Under the pieces are notes generated by a model that was not told the origin of the DNA, ran no database searches, and saw only the letters and a list, made by a program, of their open reading frames with translations. From Treponema primitia ZAS-1 (GTDB lineage: Bacteria > Spirochaetota > Spirochaetia > Treponematales > Breznakiellaceae), in contig NZ_AEEA01000007.1 of NCBI RefSeq assembly GCF_000297095.1, forward strand, positions 38,467 through 102,466: 64,000 nt of DNA. The letters run 5' to 3'. A program made the translations under genes and the position numbers. Positions 49,499 through 58,367 of the stretch are shown here, piece after piece; position 1 is the first letter of the stretch; each line of letters begins with the position of its first letter.

Positions 49499-51844
49499 AT
49501 GTTCAGGAGCGGGAAAATTAGTTTTCGCGGTTTAATTATTTGTTCGTTTTTAGTGCCCCTTATATTTGCCCGGTGCGCGGAGCTTGAGGATCCCTATAAT
49601 AATTCAATCGGTTTGACCGTGTCTTTCGATGGAAATGGGGGTACGGGTCCAGTACCTCAACCCCGCAAGGGAATTGAGATAGGGGGAAGCATAGTTGCCC
49701 CGGATCCGATGGGTCTCAAAAGAGAGGGATTTAAGTTTATCGCCTGGACCCCGGATCTGGTTACCGGCCTTCCGGAATATGAAATAGCATCTACGGTAAC
49801 CATTGGCGATCGGAATGTCGTCCTGTATGCAAAGTGGGAAGAAAAAAACGATCCCAAAAAATTGGCCGGTCTCTGGAAAGTTACAACGAAAAATGACGTT
49901 GCCGCCAGCGGCTGGTTTGCCTTCAATGGGTCTAAGTATGGTTATTGGCTGGGTAACCCGGGTACGAACCCTGTTCCTACCATAGAGTATATTGCAAACA
50001 AGGGCCTTTTAAATGGTAATACCGGAAATGTCCTGTTAAACTACGTGATGGATCAAGATACCCTGCTGGATAAGGATATTTTAATCGTTATCATAAACGA
50101 AAATGGTCGTGATGTACGTTACCGGTGTGAAAGGGATATAAATCTGGTATGGACCTTTAACCCCAACGCAAGCGGCGCCACGATTATAGCTTATAATCCC
50201 CTGAGGGACCTTACTGAAAAGCCAATCATACCCAATTCCCTGCACATACCCGCACAAGTCCTGGGACTTGATGTTACCGCTATCGGCGCCCGGGCTTTTT
50301 TTCAAACGCCCTTGGTCGAAGTTGTCTTTGACGGCAGCACCGTAACGAGCATCGGGGATGACGCCTTTGCATACTGCGGTCTGAGTACCATAACAATTCC
50401 CAACGCGGTTACCCTTATCGGCGCCCGGGCTTTTCGGGCGAATAAACTGATCAACATCATTATACCCTCGAGTATTAAGGACTTCATAATTGAGTCTGGC
50501 GATAAGGATACAAATCCTCCCACGGGGATACTTGCTACCACCCTTCCGGACGGCGCCCAGTTCTTCCCCGGCATCGGAGCAAACGCCTTTGCGGACAGTA
50601 CCCTGCCCCTGACGTTTGATACAAGCAGAAATCCCACTTCAACCTTGGCGATACTGGACCTTGGCGCTTCGCCGGGCCCCTTCAGCATCGGCGAATCCGC
50701 CTTTGCCCGCGCCGGGCTATCCGGAACGCTGGGTTCACCGGGGATACTTACTATCCCCGCCGGTGTCAGGGATAATGAGACCGCGGGTGTTCCCGGTATC
50801 GGAGTAAACGCCTTTGATGCGCTTAAGTCGGGGGATGATAACAGCCGAAATTTTCTAAAGGAAATTATATTTGCCACCGGCAGTGAACTTAAAACAATCG
50901 GGAATGGAGCGTTCAGAAATAATCAAATATCCATCATCACCAATGTTCCCGCATCTCTCACAAAAATAGGCGTAATCCTCCCCGGTACGCAGATCGGGGC
51001 CTTTGAGGGGAATGCCTTTGCCGGTGATTTTGCTATTCCCAATTCGGTTGAGGAAATTGGCCCCAATGCATTCAAGAGTAACAAAATCGCGGGGTTAATC
51101 CTGGGAAGCAATGTAAAGATAATTGGGGAAGGAGCCTTCTCTGAAAATAGCTTGTCCTCACTTACAGTCCCATCCCTTATAATCCCCCCAAGCGTTAAGC
51201 TTATTGGGAAAAGAGCCTTTGCAAATAGCATATTGTCAGGGCTTGTTTTTGCAAGCGGCGTGGGTGAACTTATTATAGATGACGAAGCCTTTACCGGTAA
51301 CAGAATAGCAAGCCTTACGATCCCTGCGGGGGTTACCAAGCTGGGGAAAGGGGCCTTTCGGAATAACAGTTTTTATCTGACCGCCATTGATCTTTCTGCA
51401 GCCAGCGGCATAACCGAAATACCGGCTTTAGCGTTTGGAGCATCCACTGCGTTGGAATATGTTTTTATCCCCAATGGGGTTGTATCGATTGGCGAAAGTG
51501 CATTTTATGGTTGTACCAAGCTAAAGGAGATCGATATTCCCGCGTCTGTAACGAAGATTGGGCAATATGCCTTCTTCAACGCTCCCCTCACCACGATCAT
51601 AAAAAGATCCGGAACAATTACTATTTTCAAAACCGCTGCCAACAGTACAATTGAAACCCTTTCGGACAATACCTCTTTAGAACAAGCTTTTGGCAATTAT
51701 GGAGCAGGCAAGGACAGCGGTCCAAAACTGTCAGCCACATATATCAAGATTCAATCCGGTACGTATACCTTTAAGGAAGATGAAGGTACCCCGAGAAGAT
51801 GGATATGGGATTATAGTTCTGCTTTACCACCCATACCCTATTAA
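49499..51844 (+). CDS. BspA-like leucine-rich-repeat surface lipoprotein
   Basis: The 781-residue protein has an export signal ending FARC (Cys26), an unusual lipobox with Arg next to the Cys. Residues 38-112 form an InlB-type repeat (VSFDGNGGTGPVPQPRKG, FKFIAWTPD, VVLYAKWE). Residues 240-720 are about a dozen BspA-type leucine-rich repeats, each with (S/T)IGDDAFAYCGLSTITIPNAVTLIG-like sequence. BspA-like proteins bind host or partner surfaces. The gene is monocistronic and ends 11 bases before the LUD gene. Confidence 0.88.
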   Translation: MFRSGKISFRGLIICSFLVPLIFARCAELEDPYNNSIGLTVSFDGNGGTGPVPQPRKGIEIGGSIVAPDPMGLKREGFKFIAWTPDLVTGLPEYEIASTVTIGDRNVVLYAKWEEKNDPKKLAGLWKVTTKNDVAASGWFAFNGSKYGYWLGNPGTNPVPTIEYIANKGLLNGNTGNVLLNYVMDQDTLLDKDILIVIINENGRDVRYRCERDINLVWTFNPNASGATIIAYNPLRDLTEKPIIPNSLHIPAQVLGLDVTAIGARAFFQTPLVEVVFDGSTVTSIGDDAFAYCGLSTITIPNAVTLIGARAFRANKLINIIIPSSIKDFIIESGDKDTNPPTGILATTLPDGAQFFPGIGANAFADSTLPLTFDTSRNPTSTLAILDLGASPGPFSIGESAFARAGLSGTLGSPGILTIPAGVRDNETAGVPGIGVNAFDALKSGDDNSRNFLKEIIFATGSELKTIGNGAFRNNQISIITNVPASLTKIGVILPGTQIGAFEGNAFAGDFAIPNSVEEIGPNAFKSNKIAGLILGSNVKIIGEGAFSENSLSSLTVPSLIIPPSVKLIGKRAFANSILSGLVFASGVGELIIDDEAFTGNRIASLTIPAGVTKLGKGAFRNNSFYLTAIDLSAASGITEIPALAFGASTALEYVFIPNGVVSIGESAFYGCTKLKEIDIPASVTKIGQYAFFNAPLTTIIKRSGTITIFKTAANSTIETLSDNTSLEQAFGNYGAGKDSGPKLSATYIKIQSGTYTFKEDEGTPRRWIWDYSSALPPIPY

Positions 51845-51855
51845 GCGAGGTTTCC

Positions 51856-52497
51856 ATGGCTACTCCTATTGAAGTCCGTAACTCGAAGCTGGGCCCCAAG
51901 GTGGTTAAGGCCCTGCAGAACCGGCGTTTTGACGCATGGTACGTGGAGGATCCGGAGGCGGCGGTGGAGAAGGCCTTCTCCCTCATCCCCAAGGGCGATC
52001 TTATCGGCTGGGGCGGTTCCTTTACCGTGGAAGCCCTGGGCCTGACGAAGCTGGCCAGGGAAAAAGGCTATCCGGTCCTGGACCGGGACGCCGCGGCAAC
52101 CCCGGAAGACCGGCTGGAAACTATGCGGCAGGTCCTGACCTGCGACACCTTCCTCTGCAGTTCCAATGCCATAAGCGAAGACGGCCAGCTGGTAAACGTC
52201 GACGGTTTTGGAAACCGGGTAGCGGCCATGATCTTCGGCCCCAAACAGGTAATCCTCGTGGCGGGGATGAACAAGGTGGTTAAAACCCTGGAAGACGCCT
52301 ATACCAGGGCCAGGACCATCGCCGCCCCCCGGAACACCCAGCGTTTCCCCGGGAAAAAGACCCCCTGTAACGAAACCGGAAGCTGCGCCAACTGCAATTC
52401 CCCGGATTCAATTTGTACGTTTATCGTTGCCACAAGGCTCTGCAATCCCCCGGGAAGGATCAAGGTGATCCTCATCGGCAAGGATCTGGGACTGTAA
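51856..52497 (+). CDS. LUD-domain protein (LutC/YkgG-related)
   Basis: The 213-residue protein contains the LUD domain: FDAWYVEDPEAAVEKAFSLIPKGDLIGWGGSFTVEALGL, CDTFLCSSNAISEDGQLVNVDGFGNRVAAMIFGPKQVILVAGMNKVV. The C-terminus has a Cys-rich motif, CNETGSCANCNSPDSIC, that may hold an iron-sulfur cluster. Relatives take part in lactate oxidation, but no lutA or lutB is next to it. GAGG lies 6 bases before the ATG. Confidence 0.88.
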   Translation: MATPIEVRNSKLGPKVVKALQNRRFDAWYVEDPEAAVEKAFSLIPKGDLIGWGGSFTVEALGLTKLAREKGYPVLDRDAAATPEDRLETMRQVLTCDTFLCSSNAISEDGQLVNVDGFGNRVAAMIFGPKQVILVAGMNKVVKTLEDAYTRARTIAAPRNTQRFPGKKTPCNETGSCANCNSPDSICTFIVATRLCNPPGRIKVILIGKDLGL

Positions 52498-52515
52498 GCA
52501 GCGGAGACAAAAAAA

Positions 52516-52548
52516 CCGGGACCCACGGCTTATCACAGTGGGTCCCGG
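52516..52548 (-). terminator. Terminator of the hsp20 gene
   Basis: CCGGGACCCAC and GTGGGTCCCGG form a perfect 11-bp stem with an 11-base loop. On the minus strand the stem is followed at once by TTTTTTT (52515-52509), giving a strong rho-independent terminator for hsp20. On the plus strand the T-run is 11 bases away, so stopping is weaker there. Confidence 0.85.
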
Positions 52549-52564
52549 CTCTTAGCTTCTTTTT

Positions 52565-53035
52565 TTACTTCCCTTGAATTTGGATGACCCGTTTCTTGGC
52601 CTCCGCCATTTTCTTAATTTCCAGGCTGAGAAGCCCGTTCTTGAAATTGGCGGCAATGGCATCCAGGTCGGCGTTTTCCGGCAGCTTGAAGGACCGGCTG
52701 AAGATTGCGCTCCGGCGTTCCCGGATTAAATACCGCTCTTCGCTTTCTTTCCCATCTTTGGAAGGGGACACATCCCGTTCGGCCTTCTCTTCCTTTTTGG
52801 TTTCGATGGTCAGAACACCGCCATCCACATGAACTTCGATGTTCTTCTCGTCATAGCCCGGAAGTTCCGCTTCCAGCACATAGGCGTCGCCGGTTTCCCG
52901 GATATCCACCGCCGGTTCCCGGGAATAGGAAGCCGGAGTCAGGGGGGATTCCCCAAAGAAGGATTCCATATACCGGTCAAAATCGTTCAGGGCCTTCTCA
53001 ATGGTAACAGGGCGATACAGGGTTACAGCTTTCAT
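52565..53035 (-). CDS. Small heat-shock protein, Hsp20/alpha-crystallin family
   Basis: The 156-residue protein has a Phe-rich N-terminal arm (FDRYMESFFG) and the alpha-crystallin domain: PAVDIRETGDAYVLEAELPGYDEKNIEVHVDGGVLTIETKKEE, followed by RYLIRERRSAIFSRSFKLPENADLDAIAANFKNGLLSLEIKKM. It ends with a short IQIQGK-type tail for oligomer contacts. It holds unfolding proteins under stress. AAGGAG lies 7 bases before the ATG. Confidence 0.94.
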   Translation of the reverse strand: MKAVTLYRPVTIEKALNDFDRYMESFFGESPLTPASYSREPAVDIRETGDAYVLEAELPGYDEKNIEVHVDGGVLTIETKKEEKAERDVSPSKDGKESEERYLIRERRSAIFSRSFKLPENADLDAIAANFKNGLLSLEIKKMAEAKKRVIQIQGK

Positions 53036-53462
53036 AATTTATCTCCTTAAAAATAATTTGTTTTTTCCAGCGCCACGCGCCTCTTGTGGTTTCCCACACT
53101 TATATATAAGCAAGGTCCGTGCCAACATTCTGTAATAAAAACAATTATTTTTGTAATTTTTATATTTCTATACAGTATAAGGAATTAAAGATGAAGCCCG
53201 GACGCACGAAAACTCAGTCCCCGCCAAAAGAGATGTCTCGAAAACTATCACATTTTATAAATGTGTCATTATTACCCATATGGGTCATTTTGGCATTTTA
53301 GCTAGGTCAAAACGAAACAGATAAGGGAATAACCACGGACCACACAGACCACACAGACTAATTAATGAACAATACTTACTATATTCTCTTTATTCGTGTG
53401 GTCTTGTGTGGTCCGAGTTGATTGAGGATGAAGATGATTAAAATTTGGTCCGATGATGCCTA
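53036..53462. other. 427-base non-coding region with palindromes and a long inverted repeat
   Basis: The region holds CACATTT-TATAAATGTG near 53250, the palindrome ACCCATATGGGT (53274-53285), and the long inverted repeat at 53336-53420. A 60-codon frame at 53119-53301 lacks a ribosome site and protein character. AT content is high in the first half. Confidence 0.65.
53336..53420. repeat. Long imperfect inverted repeat
   Basis: The left arm contains CGGACCACACAGACCACACAG and the right arm is its near-perfect reverse complement, GTGTGGTCTTGTGTGGTCCG, with one extra base. The 40-base loop is AT-rich. It lies downstream of both flanking genes, as either a terminator-like structure or a miniature repeat. 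Confidence 0.7.
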
Positions 53463-53900
53463 TTACTGAAGCACATCGTATTCCGCCCACCGTACCCGGC
53501 CTGCCTGAACCGCGTCCCGGAGCCGTTTTTCCTGGTCGTTCAGATTTTTCCCCGTTCCGCTTTTAACTTCCAGAAAAATTACCTCGGTAATGTTTTTTTC
53601 GTTCATCCCACGGAACACGATAAAATCTACCGGCTTTCCTACGAAGCGGCAGTCCCCGGGATCAAAGGGAAAGTCCGGCAAAAGCGGCGCTATCTGTTCC
53701 GAAACGAGCCCCCCAAGCACCGCCCGTGACGCCTTAAGCCGGGCCTTCACAATATCCTGCAGCTTATGCCCCTCCCAATCCGCCCGCTCCTGCCGCCTCC
53801 CCTGGCTAAGCCCCATGCGGCGGCCTATGAGAAGGAAGAACAGACAGAACAGAAAAACTACGCAGAGGAGTATGATCGTTTTGATCTCCGGATTTTCCAT
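53463..53900 (-). CDS. Membrane-anchored PD-(D/E)XK nuclease, Holliday-junction-resolvase-like
   Basis: The 145-residue protein has one N-terminal membrane helix (8-25), a basic linker and a nuclease-like domain. Asp92 in KPVDFIVFRG and Glu111/Lys113 in VIFLEVKSG form the D...ExK signature. The fold matches the small endonuclease family related to archaeal Holliday junction resolvases. It starts one base after the stop of a D12 adenine methyltransferase, so the two are one unit. The anchor suggests it acts at the inner face of the membrane. Function in the cell is unknown. Confidence 0.8.
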   Translation of the reverse strand: MENPEIKTIILLCVVFLFCLFFLLIGRRMGLSQGRRQERADWEGHKLQDIVKARLKASRAVLGGLVSEQIAPLLPDFPFDPGDCRFVGKPVDFIVFRGMNEKNITEVIFLEVKSGTGKNLNDQEKRLRDAVQAGRVRWAEYDVLQ

Positions 53901-53901
53901 T

Positions 53902-55041
53902 TTATTTCTCCAATAGATAGAGATATTCCTTTACATGAATACCCCGGTTGTTTAAATTTCTGCTTCCCCGAAAAGCATTGTATTTTGTCTCCAACACCTC
54001 AACCTTTCCTATTTTGTTTAACATATCTTTCATTTCAGACAGGCCGATAAAGCCCTCTGAATTAAATGATATGAGAATATATTTCGACTTGATATTTGTT
54101 ACCAATTCTGTTAAGGCAGCAAGGGCCTTGCCCCCGCTATTGTAGTCAGACCGGTTCCAGTCTTCCGGTATACCGGATATTTTACTGATGCTTTCCGGAA
54201 TTTTATAATCCAAAATTGCATTGAGCATAAAATAATTGGACCCGTAGGGATGCTGATTATAGGGAGGATCCAAATACGCAATATCCACCTCCGGAACATC
54301 CCCAATAACCGTATTTGCATCACCCCGGCAAATAATAGTTTCGGCATTAAAATTGCTAAACACCGGAAAAGGCAACGTGATATTACCGGTAATACGCAGC
54401 AGTGAATCCCGTTTGCGCCCGCCGAATTGACCTATCCCGGTTTCCCGGTTTTTATAAAAGCCCTTAAACACCCCCGATGTGTTTGCGTGTATGGACGCCT
54501 CTGACAACAGCGGAGCAAGAAAGTATTTCCGATCCATCTCCGGCAAATTCCCAATCAATTGCCGCGCCGTATCGATATACCCGGCATTTCTGACCGTATA
54601 GAAAACCCGTTCCTCCGGTTTGATATTCCTTTCATCCGCCGGGGCGTATAGATCGGAAATCATACCCCGTCTCAATTCGTTCCCTGCTAATTCACCAATG
54701 ATGTCATCGTAGTACTTTCTGAGTACTGCCATATCTAATTCACTTTGGTTTGATAAATAACATTCGTTTATAACTTCGGAATATTTTTCAAGGTCGTTCA
54801 CAACCAGAAGACCGGAAAATTGTTTAAAGTAACGCGCCACAATGCCGGACCCGCTGAACACATCAAACATGGCAAGCTTATCCTTATTCAAGCGCTGCTG
54901 AACTTTTTTGATACCGCCGCCGATAAAGCCCAACAGGGACCGCTTGTTACCGATATAGGTTATCAGCTGCTGGGTAAGGTAGGCTTCGTTTTCATCACCG
55001 GGTTTTATCAGAATGCCAGAGTCATTTAATTTCTCAAACAT
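53902..55041 (-). CDS. D12-class N6-adenine DNA methyltransferase
   Basis: From the ATG at 55041 (GGAG 6 bases upstream) the protein has 379 residues; an ATG four codons earlier lacks a ribosome site. It shows the SAM motif FDVFSGSGIVARYF near residue 60-72 and the catalytic DPPY near 258-261 (AYLDPPYNQHPYGSNYF). NKRSLLGFI near residue 33 is the N-terminal signature. It methylates adenine in an unknown site. The gene sits between a VapBC module 38 bases upstream and the nuclease one base downstream, all on one strand. Confidence 0.9.
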   Translation of the reverse strand: MFEKLNDSGILIKPGDENEAYLTQQLITYIGNKRSLLGFIGGGIKKVQQRLNKDKLAMFDVFSGSGIVARYFKQFSGLLVVNDLEKYSEVINECYLSNQSELDMAVLRKYYDDIIGELAGNELRRGMISDLYAPADERNIKPEERVFYTVRNAGYIDTARQLIGNLPEMDRKYFLAPLLSEASIHANTSGVFKGFYKNRETGIGQFGGRKRDSLLRITGNITLPFPVFSNFNAETIICRGDANTVIGDVPEVDIAYLDPPYNQHPYGSNYFMLNAILDYKIPESISKISGIPEDWNRSDYNSGGKALAALTELVTNIKSKYILISFNSEGFIGLSEMKDMLNKIGKVEVLETKYNAFRGSRNLNNRGIHVKEYLYLLEK

Positions 55042-55079
55042 TCCTTTCTCCATGATAAGGCTTTTCTCACGTACCCTTT

Positions 55080-55508
55080 TTAGGGCTGCGCTGTTTCCGC
55101 AAGTTGTTTCAAAAAGTCTTCCGGTAAAATTGCCGGTATAGGGGAATCTTTAAAATCATCTGTATTCCGGGTAACAATATAATCTGCGTCAACAGCCTTG
55201 GCACATTCCATTTGCAAACAGTCTTCCAAATCGTCAAAACGTTCATTTTCAATTGCTTTAATTACCTGTTGTTTATCGTTTCCGGCAACATCAATAAATC
55301 CACATAACCTTGATAGCCTATTTCTTCTTTCGCTTACGGAGAATTGTTTCCGCAGAATGTAAAAAACAGTGGGCACAGTATGTGCCGCAATATAGCCGGC
55401 CAGTTCATTATCTGAGCATTTCTGCATTATTATCGCGGCATTATTAAAAAACGGTTCGCGTTTAGCGAGAAAGTCTATAACAACATTGGTATCAATTAGT
55501 ATTGCCAT
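55080..55508 (-). CDS. PIN-domain toxin (VapC-like)
   Basis: The domain begins MAILIDTNVVIDFLAKREPFFNNAAIIMQ at 55508, where the first Asp of the active site appears; starts three or fourteen codons earlier are also open. Later motifs are EALDDCLQ-like DLEDCLQMECAKAVDADYIVTRNTDDF with the remaining acidic residues. PIN toxins cut RNA, often tRNA. The start overlaps the antitoxin's 3' end by about 17 bases. Confidence 0.85.
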   Translation of the reverse strand: MAILIDTNVVIDFLAKREPFFNNAAIIMQKCSDNELAGYIAAHTVPTVFYILRKQFSVSERRNRLSRLCGFIDVAGNDKQQVIKAIENERFDDLEDCLQMECAKAVDADYIVTRNTDDFKDSPIPAILPEDFLKQLAETAQP

Positions 55509-55764
55509 ATCTTTCATCCAAATACTCCCGGTACTCTTTTTTATAGTCAAAATCCGCGGGTACTGTTTTTTCTGAATTCTTAATTATTTCCATTAAGCCT
55601 TCAAAAGCCTCCTGCCGTTTCCCGTTATCCACCGCCTCACTTGTTACCGGTGATATTGCGTCATCCAAAACAGTAACAATGACTTTTTTGTGTTCCGGCA
55701 CTTGCACCGGTTCACTGGAAACAAACCGACCTTTTTCAAAAAACCCCTGAAATGTTAATAACAT
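55492..55764 (-). CDS. Antitoxin paired with a PIN toxin
   Basis: The 90-residue protein begins MLLTFQGFFEKGRFVSSEPVQVPEHKKVIVTVLDD, a small beta-rich DNA-binding pattern found in antitoxins, and ends with a charged helical tail (FDYKKEYREYLDERYGNTN) that would cover the toxin. TAGGAGG lies before the ATG. It is the first gene of the array antitoxin, toxin, methyltransferase, nuclease. Confidence 0.8.
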   Translation of the reverse strand: MLLTFQGFFEKGRFVSSEPVQVPEHKKVIVTVLDDAISPVTSEAVDNGKRQEAFEGLMEIIKNSEKTVPADFDYKKEYREYLDERYGNTN

Positions 55765-55870
55765 CTTGCCTCCTACAGTAACAACAACGCCCTATTTCCA
55801 CCCTTTTAAGAATAACATCTAAGCCAATGCCGGGCAAGGGCAAACCAGTTCCTTTTACTTTTACCCCGTC

Positions 55871-55900
55871 TTGAAACGCCCCCCCTCTGCCGTATATGAT
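55871..55900 (+). promoter_or_regulatory. Promoter of leuS
   Basis: TTGAAA (55871-55876), 18 bases, TATGAT (55895-55900). AAGGAG lies 11 bases before the ATG at 55932. Confidence 0.6.
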
Positions 55901-55931
55901 AAGCCATACTATGTAAGGAGTCCGTATCACC

Positions 55932-58367
55932 ATGGCAAAATACCCCTTTGAGACCATCGAACCCAAATGGCAGAAGTATTGGGAAGAGCTTAAGACCTTT
56001 AAGGCTGTGGAGGACCCGTCTTTCCCCAAAGAAAAGCGCCGGTATGTGCTGGATATGTTCCCCTACCCCTCCGCCCAGGGGCTTCACGTGGGGCATCCCG
56101 AAGGCTATACCGCCACGGATATCTACTGCCGCTACCTGCGTATGAGCGGGTACAATGTGCTGCACCCCATGGGCTTTGACGCCTTTGGGCTGCCGGCGGA
56201 GAATTACGCCATCAAGACCGGAACCCACCCGGCGCTGACTACCGCGGCGAACATCAATCATTTCCGCACCCAGATCAAGTCCCTGGGTTTTTCCTACGAC
56301 TGGGACCGGGAAGTTGATACCTCCGGGGAGAAGTACTACCGCTGGACCCAGTGGATCTTCCTCAAGCTCTTTGAGAAGGGCCTGGCCTACGAAGCGGAGA
56401 GCCCCATCAACTGGTGCCCCTCCTGCAAAACCGGGTTGGCCAACGAAGAAGTAAAGGACGGCTGCTGCGACCGCTGCGGAACCAAGGTAACCCGAAAACG
56501 CATACGCCAATGGATATTGAAGATCACCGCCTATGCGGAACGGCTCCTGGAAGACCTGGACAGCCTGGACTGGCCGGAGCCGGTCAAGCTCATGCAGCGA
56601 AACTGGATAGGCCGCTCCGAGGGCGCAAATGTCAGCTTTAAGATTGACGGGCATCGTGACGCCCTGGAGATTTACACCACCCGGCCGGACACCCTCTTTG
56701 GGGCGACCTACATGGTCCTCTCGCCGGAACATACCCTGGTGGACAAGATTACTACGCCGGATCAAAAGGCTGCGGTGAACGCTTATATTGAAGGGGCGGC
56801 AAAGAAGAGCGATCTTGAACGGACCGATTTAGCAAAGGAGAAGACCGGGGTTTTCTCCGGCGCCTATGCCATAAACCCGGTGAACGGAAAAAAGATACCC
56901 ATCTGGATAGCGGACTATGTTCTTATTTCCTACGGAACCGGGGCTATCATGGCGGTTCCTGCCCACGATGAACGGGACTGGGATTTTGCCAAGGCCTTTA
57001 AGCTGCCCATCATCCAAGTGGTATCCAACGAAAAACCCGCGCCTGGACAGGATTACTCCGCGGAGCCGCCGGAGTGTACGGTGGCCGATGGCTGGTCGGT
57101 GAATTCCGGCGAGTTTACCGGGCTCCCCACGGCGGAAGCTAAGGCCAAAGTTACCGCCTGGGTTGAGGCCCAGGGCTTGGGAAAAAAGGCGGTGAACTAC
57201 AAGCTGCGGGACTGGATCTTCAGCCGGCAGCGTTACTGGGGGGAGCCGATCCCGCTGGTCCACTGCGATCACTGCGGCATCGTTCCCTTGCCCGAAACTG
57301 ACTTGCCCCTGCGGCTGCCCGATGTCCAGTCCTATACTCCCACCGGTACCGGGGAATCCCCCCTGGCGGGGATCACCGATTGGGTGAACACCACCTGCCC
57401 CAAGTGCGGGGGCAAGGCCAAGCGGGAAACCAACACCATGCCCCAGTGGGCTGGGTCCTGTTGGTATTACCTGCGCTACCTGGACCCGGACAACAGTACT
57501 GCTTTTGCCGCAAAGGACAAAATCGACTACTGGGCCCCGGTGGACCTCTACGTGGGCGGTGTTGAACATGCGGTGCTGCACCTCCTCTACAGCCGTTTCT
57601 GGCACAAGGTCCTCTACGACCTGGGGCTGGTCAATACCAAGGAGCCCTTCCAGCGGCTGGTTAACCAGGGGATGATCCTTGGGGAAGATAACCTGAAGAT
57701 GAGCAAGAGCCGGGGAAATGTTATCAACCCCGACGACATCGTAAAAAACTACGGCGCCGATTCCATGCGGGTCTACGAGATGTTCATGGGACCCCTGGAG
57801 GTGACAAAGCCCTGGCTCACCGCGGGGCTCGTCGGGGTGTCCCGGTTCCTGGAACGGCTCTGGGCTATCGCGGAAAAGCCGGTAAGCGACGGCGCGGGGA
57901 ACGAAGACCTGGTGCGGCTGCTTCATAAAACTATCCGGAAGGTAAGCAGGGACACCGCAACACTGAACTTTAATACCGCTATCAGCCAGATGATGGTCTA
58001 CTCCAATGAGCTGGCGAAACTGGAAGAGGTCCCCCGCAGCCTCTGGGAACCGCTGGTACTGATGATAAGCGCCTACGCGCCCCACCTGGGGGAAGAGCTC
58101 TGGGAAAAGCTGGGCCGCACCGGTTCGGTGTCCCGGGAAACCTGGCCCGCCTGGGACGAGAAGCTTACTGCGGACAACGAAGTTACCGTGGTGGCCCAGG
58201 TGAACGGCAAGATCCGGGATAAGTTTACCGCTGCGGCAGGGACGTCCAGGGAAGAGCTTGAAAAGACCGCCCTGGCTCTGCCGGGGATTCTCAAGTGGAT
58301 CGAAGGGCAGAACATTGTCAAGGTCATTTCCGTACCGGGTAAACTTGTTAATATCGTAGTGAAATAA
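55932..58367 (+). CDS. leuS: Leucyl-tRNA synthetase
   Basis: The 811-residue enzyme has the class I motifs HVGH (in PYPSAQGLHVGHPEGYTATD, about 40-60) and KMSKS (KMSKSRGNVI). The editing domain spans about 225-420. A zinc-binding segment is present (CPSCKTGLANEEV, CDRCGTK), as is TNTMPQWAGSCWYYLRYLDP. The length is within the bacterial range. The stop overlaps the next gene by one base (TAATG). Confidence 0.96.
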   Translation: MAKYPFETIEPKWQKYWEELKTFKAVEDPSFPKEKRRYVLDMFPYPSAQGLHVGHPEGYTATDIYCRYLRMSGYNVLHPMGFDAFGLPAENYAIKTGTHPALTTAANINHFRTQIKSLGFSYDWDREVDTSGEKYYRWTQWIFLKLFEKGLAYEAESPINWCPSCKTGLANEEVKDGCCDRCGTKVTRKRIRQWILKITAYAERLLEDLDSLDWPEPVKLMQRNWIGRSEGANVSFKIDGHRDALEIYTTRPDTLFGATYMVLSPEHTLVDKITTPDQKAAVNAYIEGAAKKSDLERTDLAKEKTGVFSGAYAINPVNGKKIPIWIADYVLISYGTGAIMAVPAHDERDWDFAKAFKLPIIQVVSNEKPAPGQDYSAEPPECTVADGWSVNSGEFTGLPTAEAKAKVTAWVEAQGLGKKAVNYKLRDWIFSRQRYWGEPIPLVHCDHCGIVPLPETDLPLRLPDVQSYTPTGTGESPLAGITDWVNTTCPKCGGKAKRETNTMPQWAGSCWYYLRYLDPDNSTAFAAKDKIDYWAPVDLYVGGVEHAVLHLLYSRFWHKVLYDLGLVNTKEPFQRLVNQGMILGEDNLKMSKSRGNVINPDDIVKNYGADSMRVYEMFMGPLEVTKPWLTAGLVGVSRFLERLWAIAEKPVSDGAGNEDLVRLLHKTIRKVSRDTATLNFNTAISQMMVYSNELAKLEEVPRSLWEPLVLMISAYAPHLGEELWEKLGRTGSVSRETWPAWDEKLTADNEVTVVAQVNGKIRDKFTAAAGTSREELEKTALALPGILKWIEGQNIVKVISVPGKLVNIVVK

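Noticed and set aside
53119..53301. 60-codon plus-strand frame in the gap before the nuclease gene
   Set aside because: No ribosome site, mixed composition and palindromes within it; more likely non-coding.
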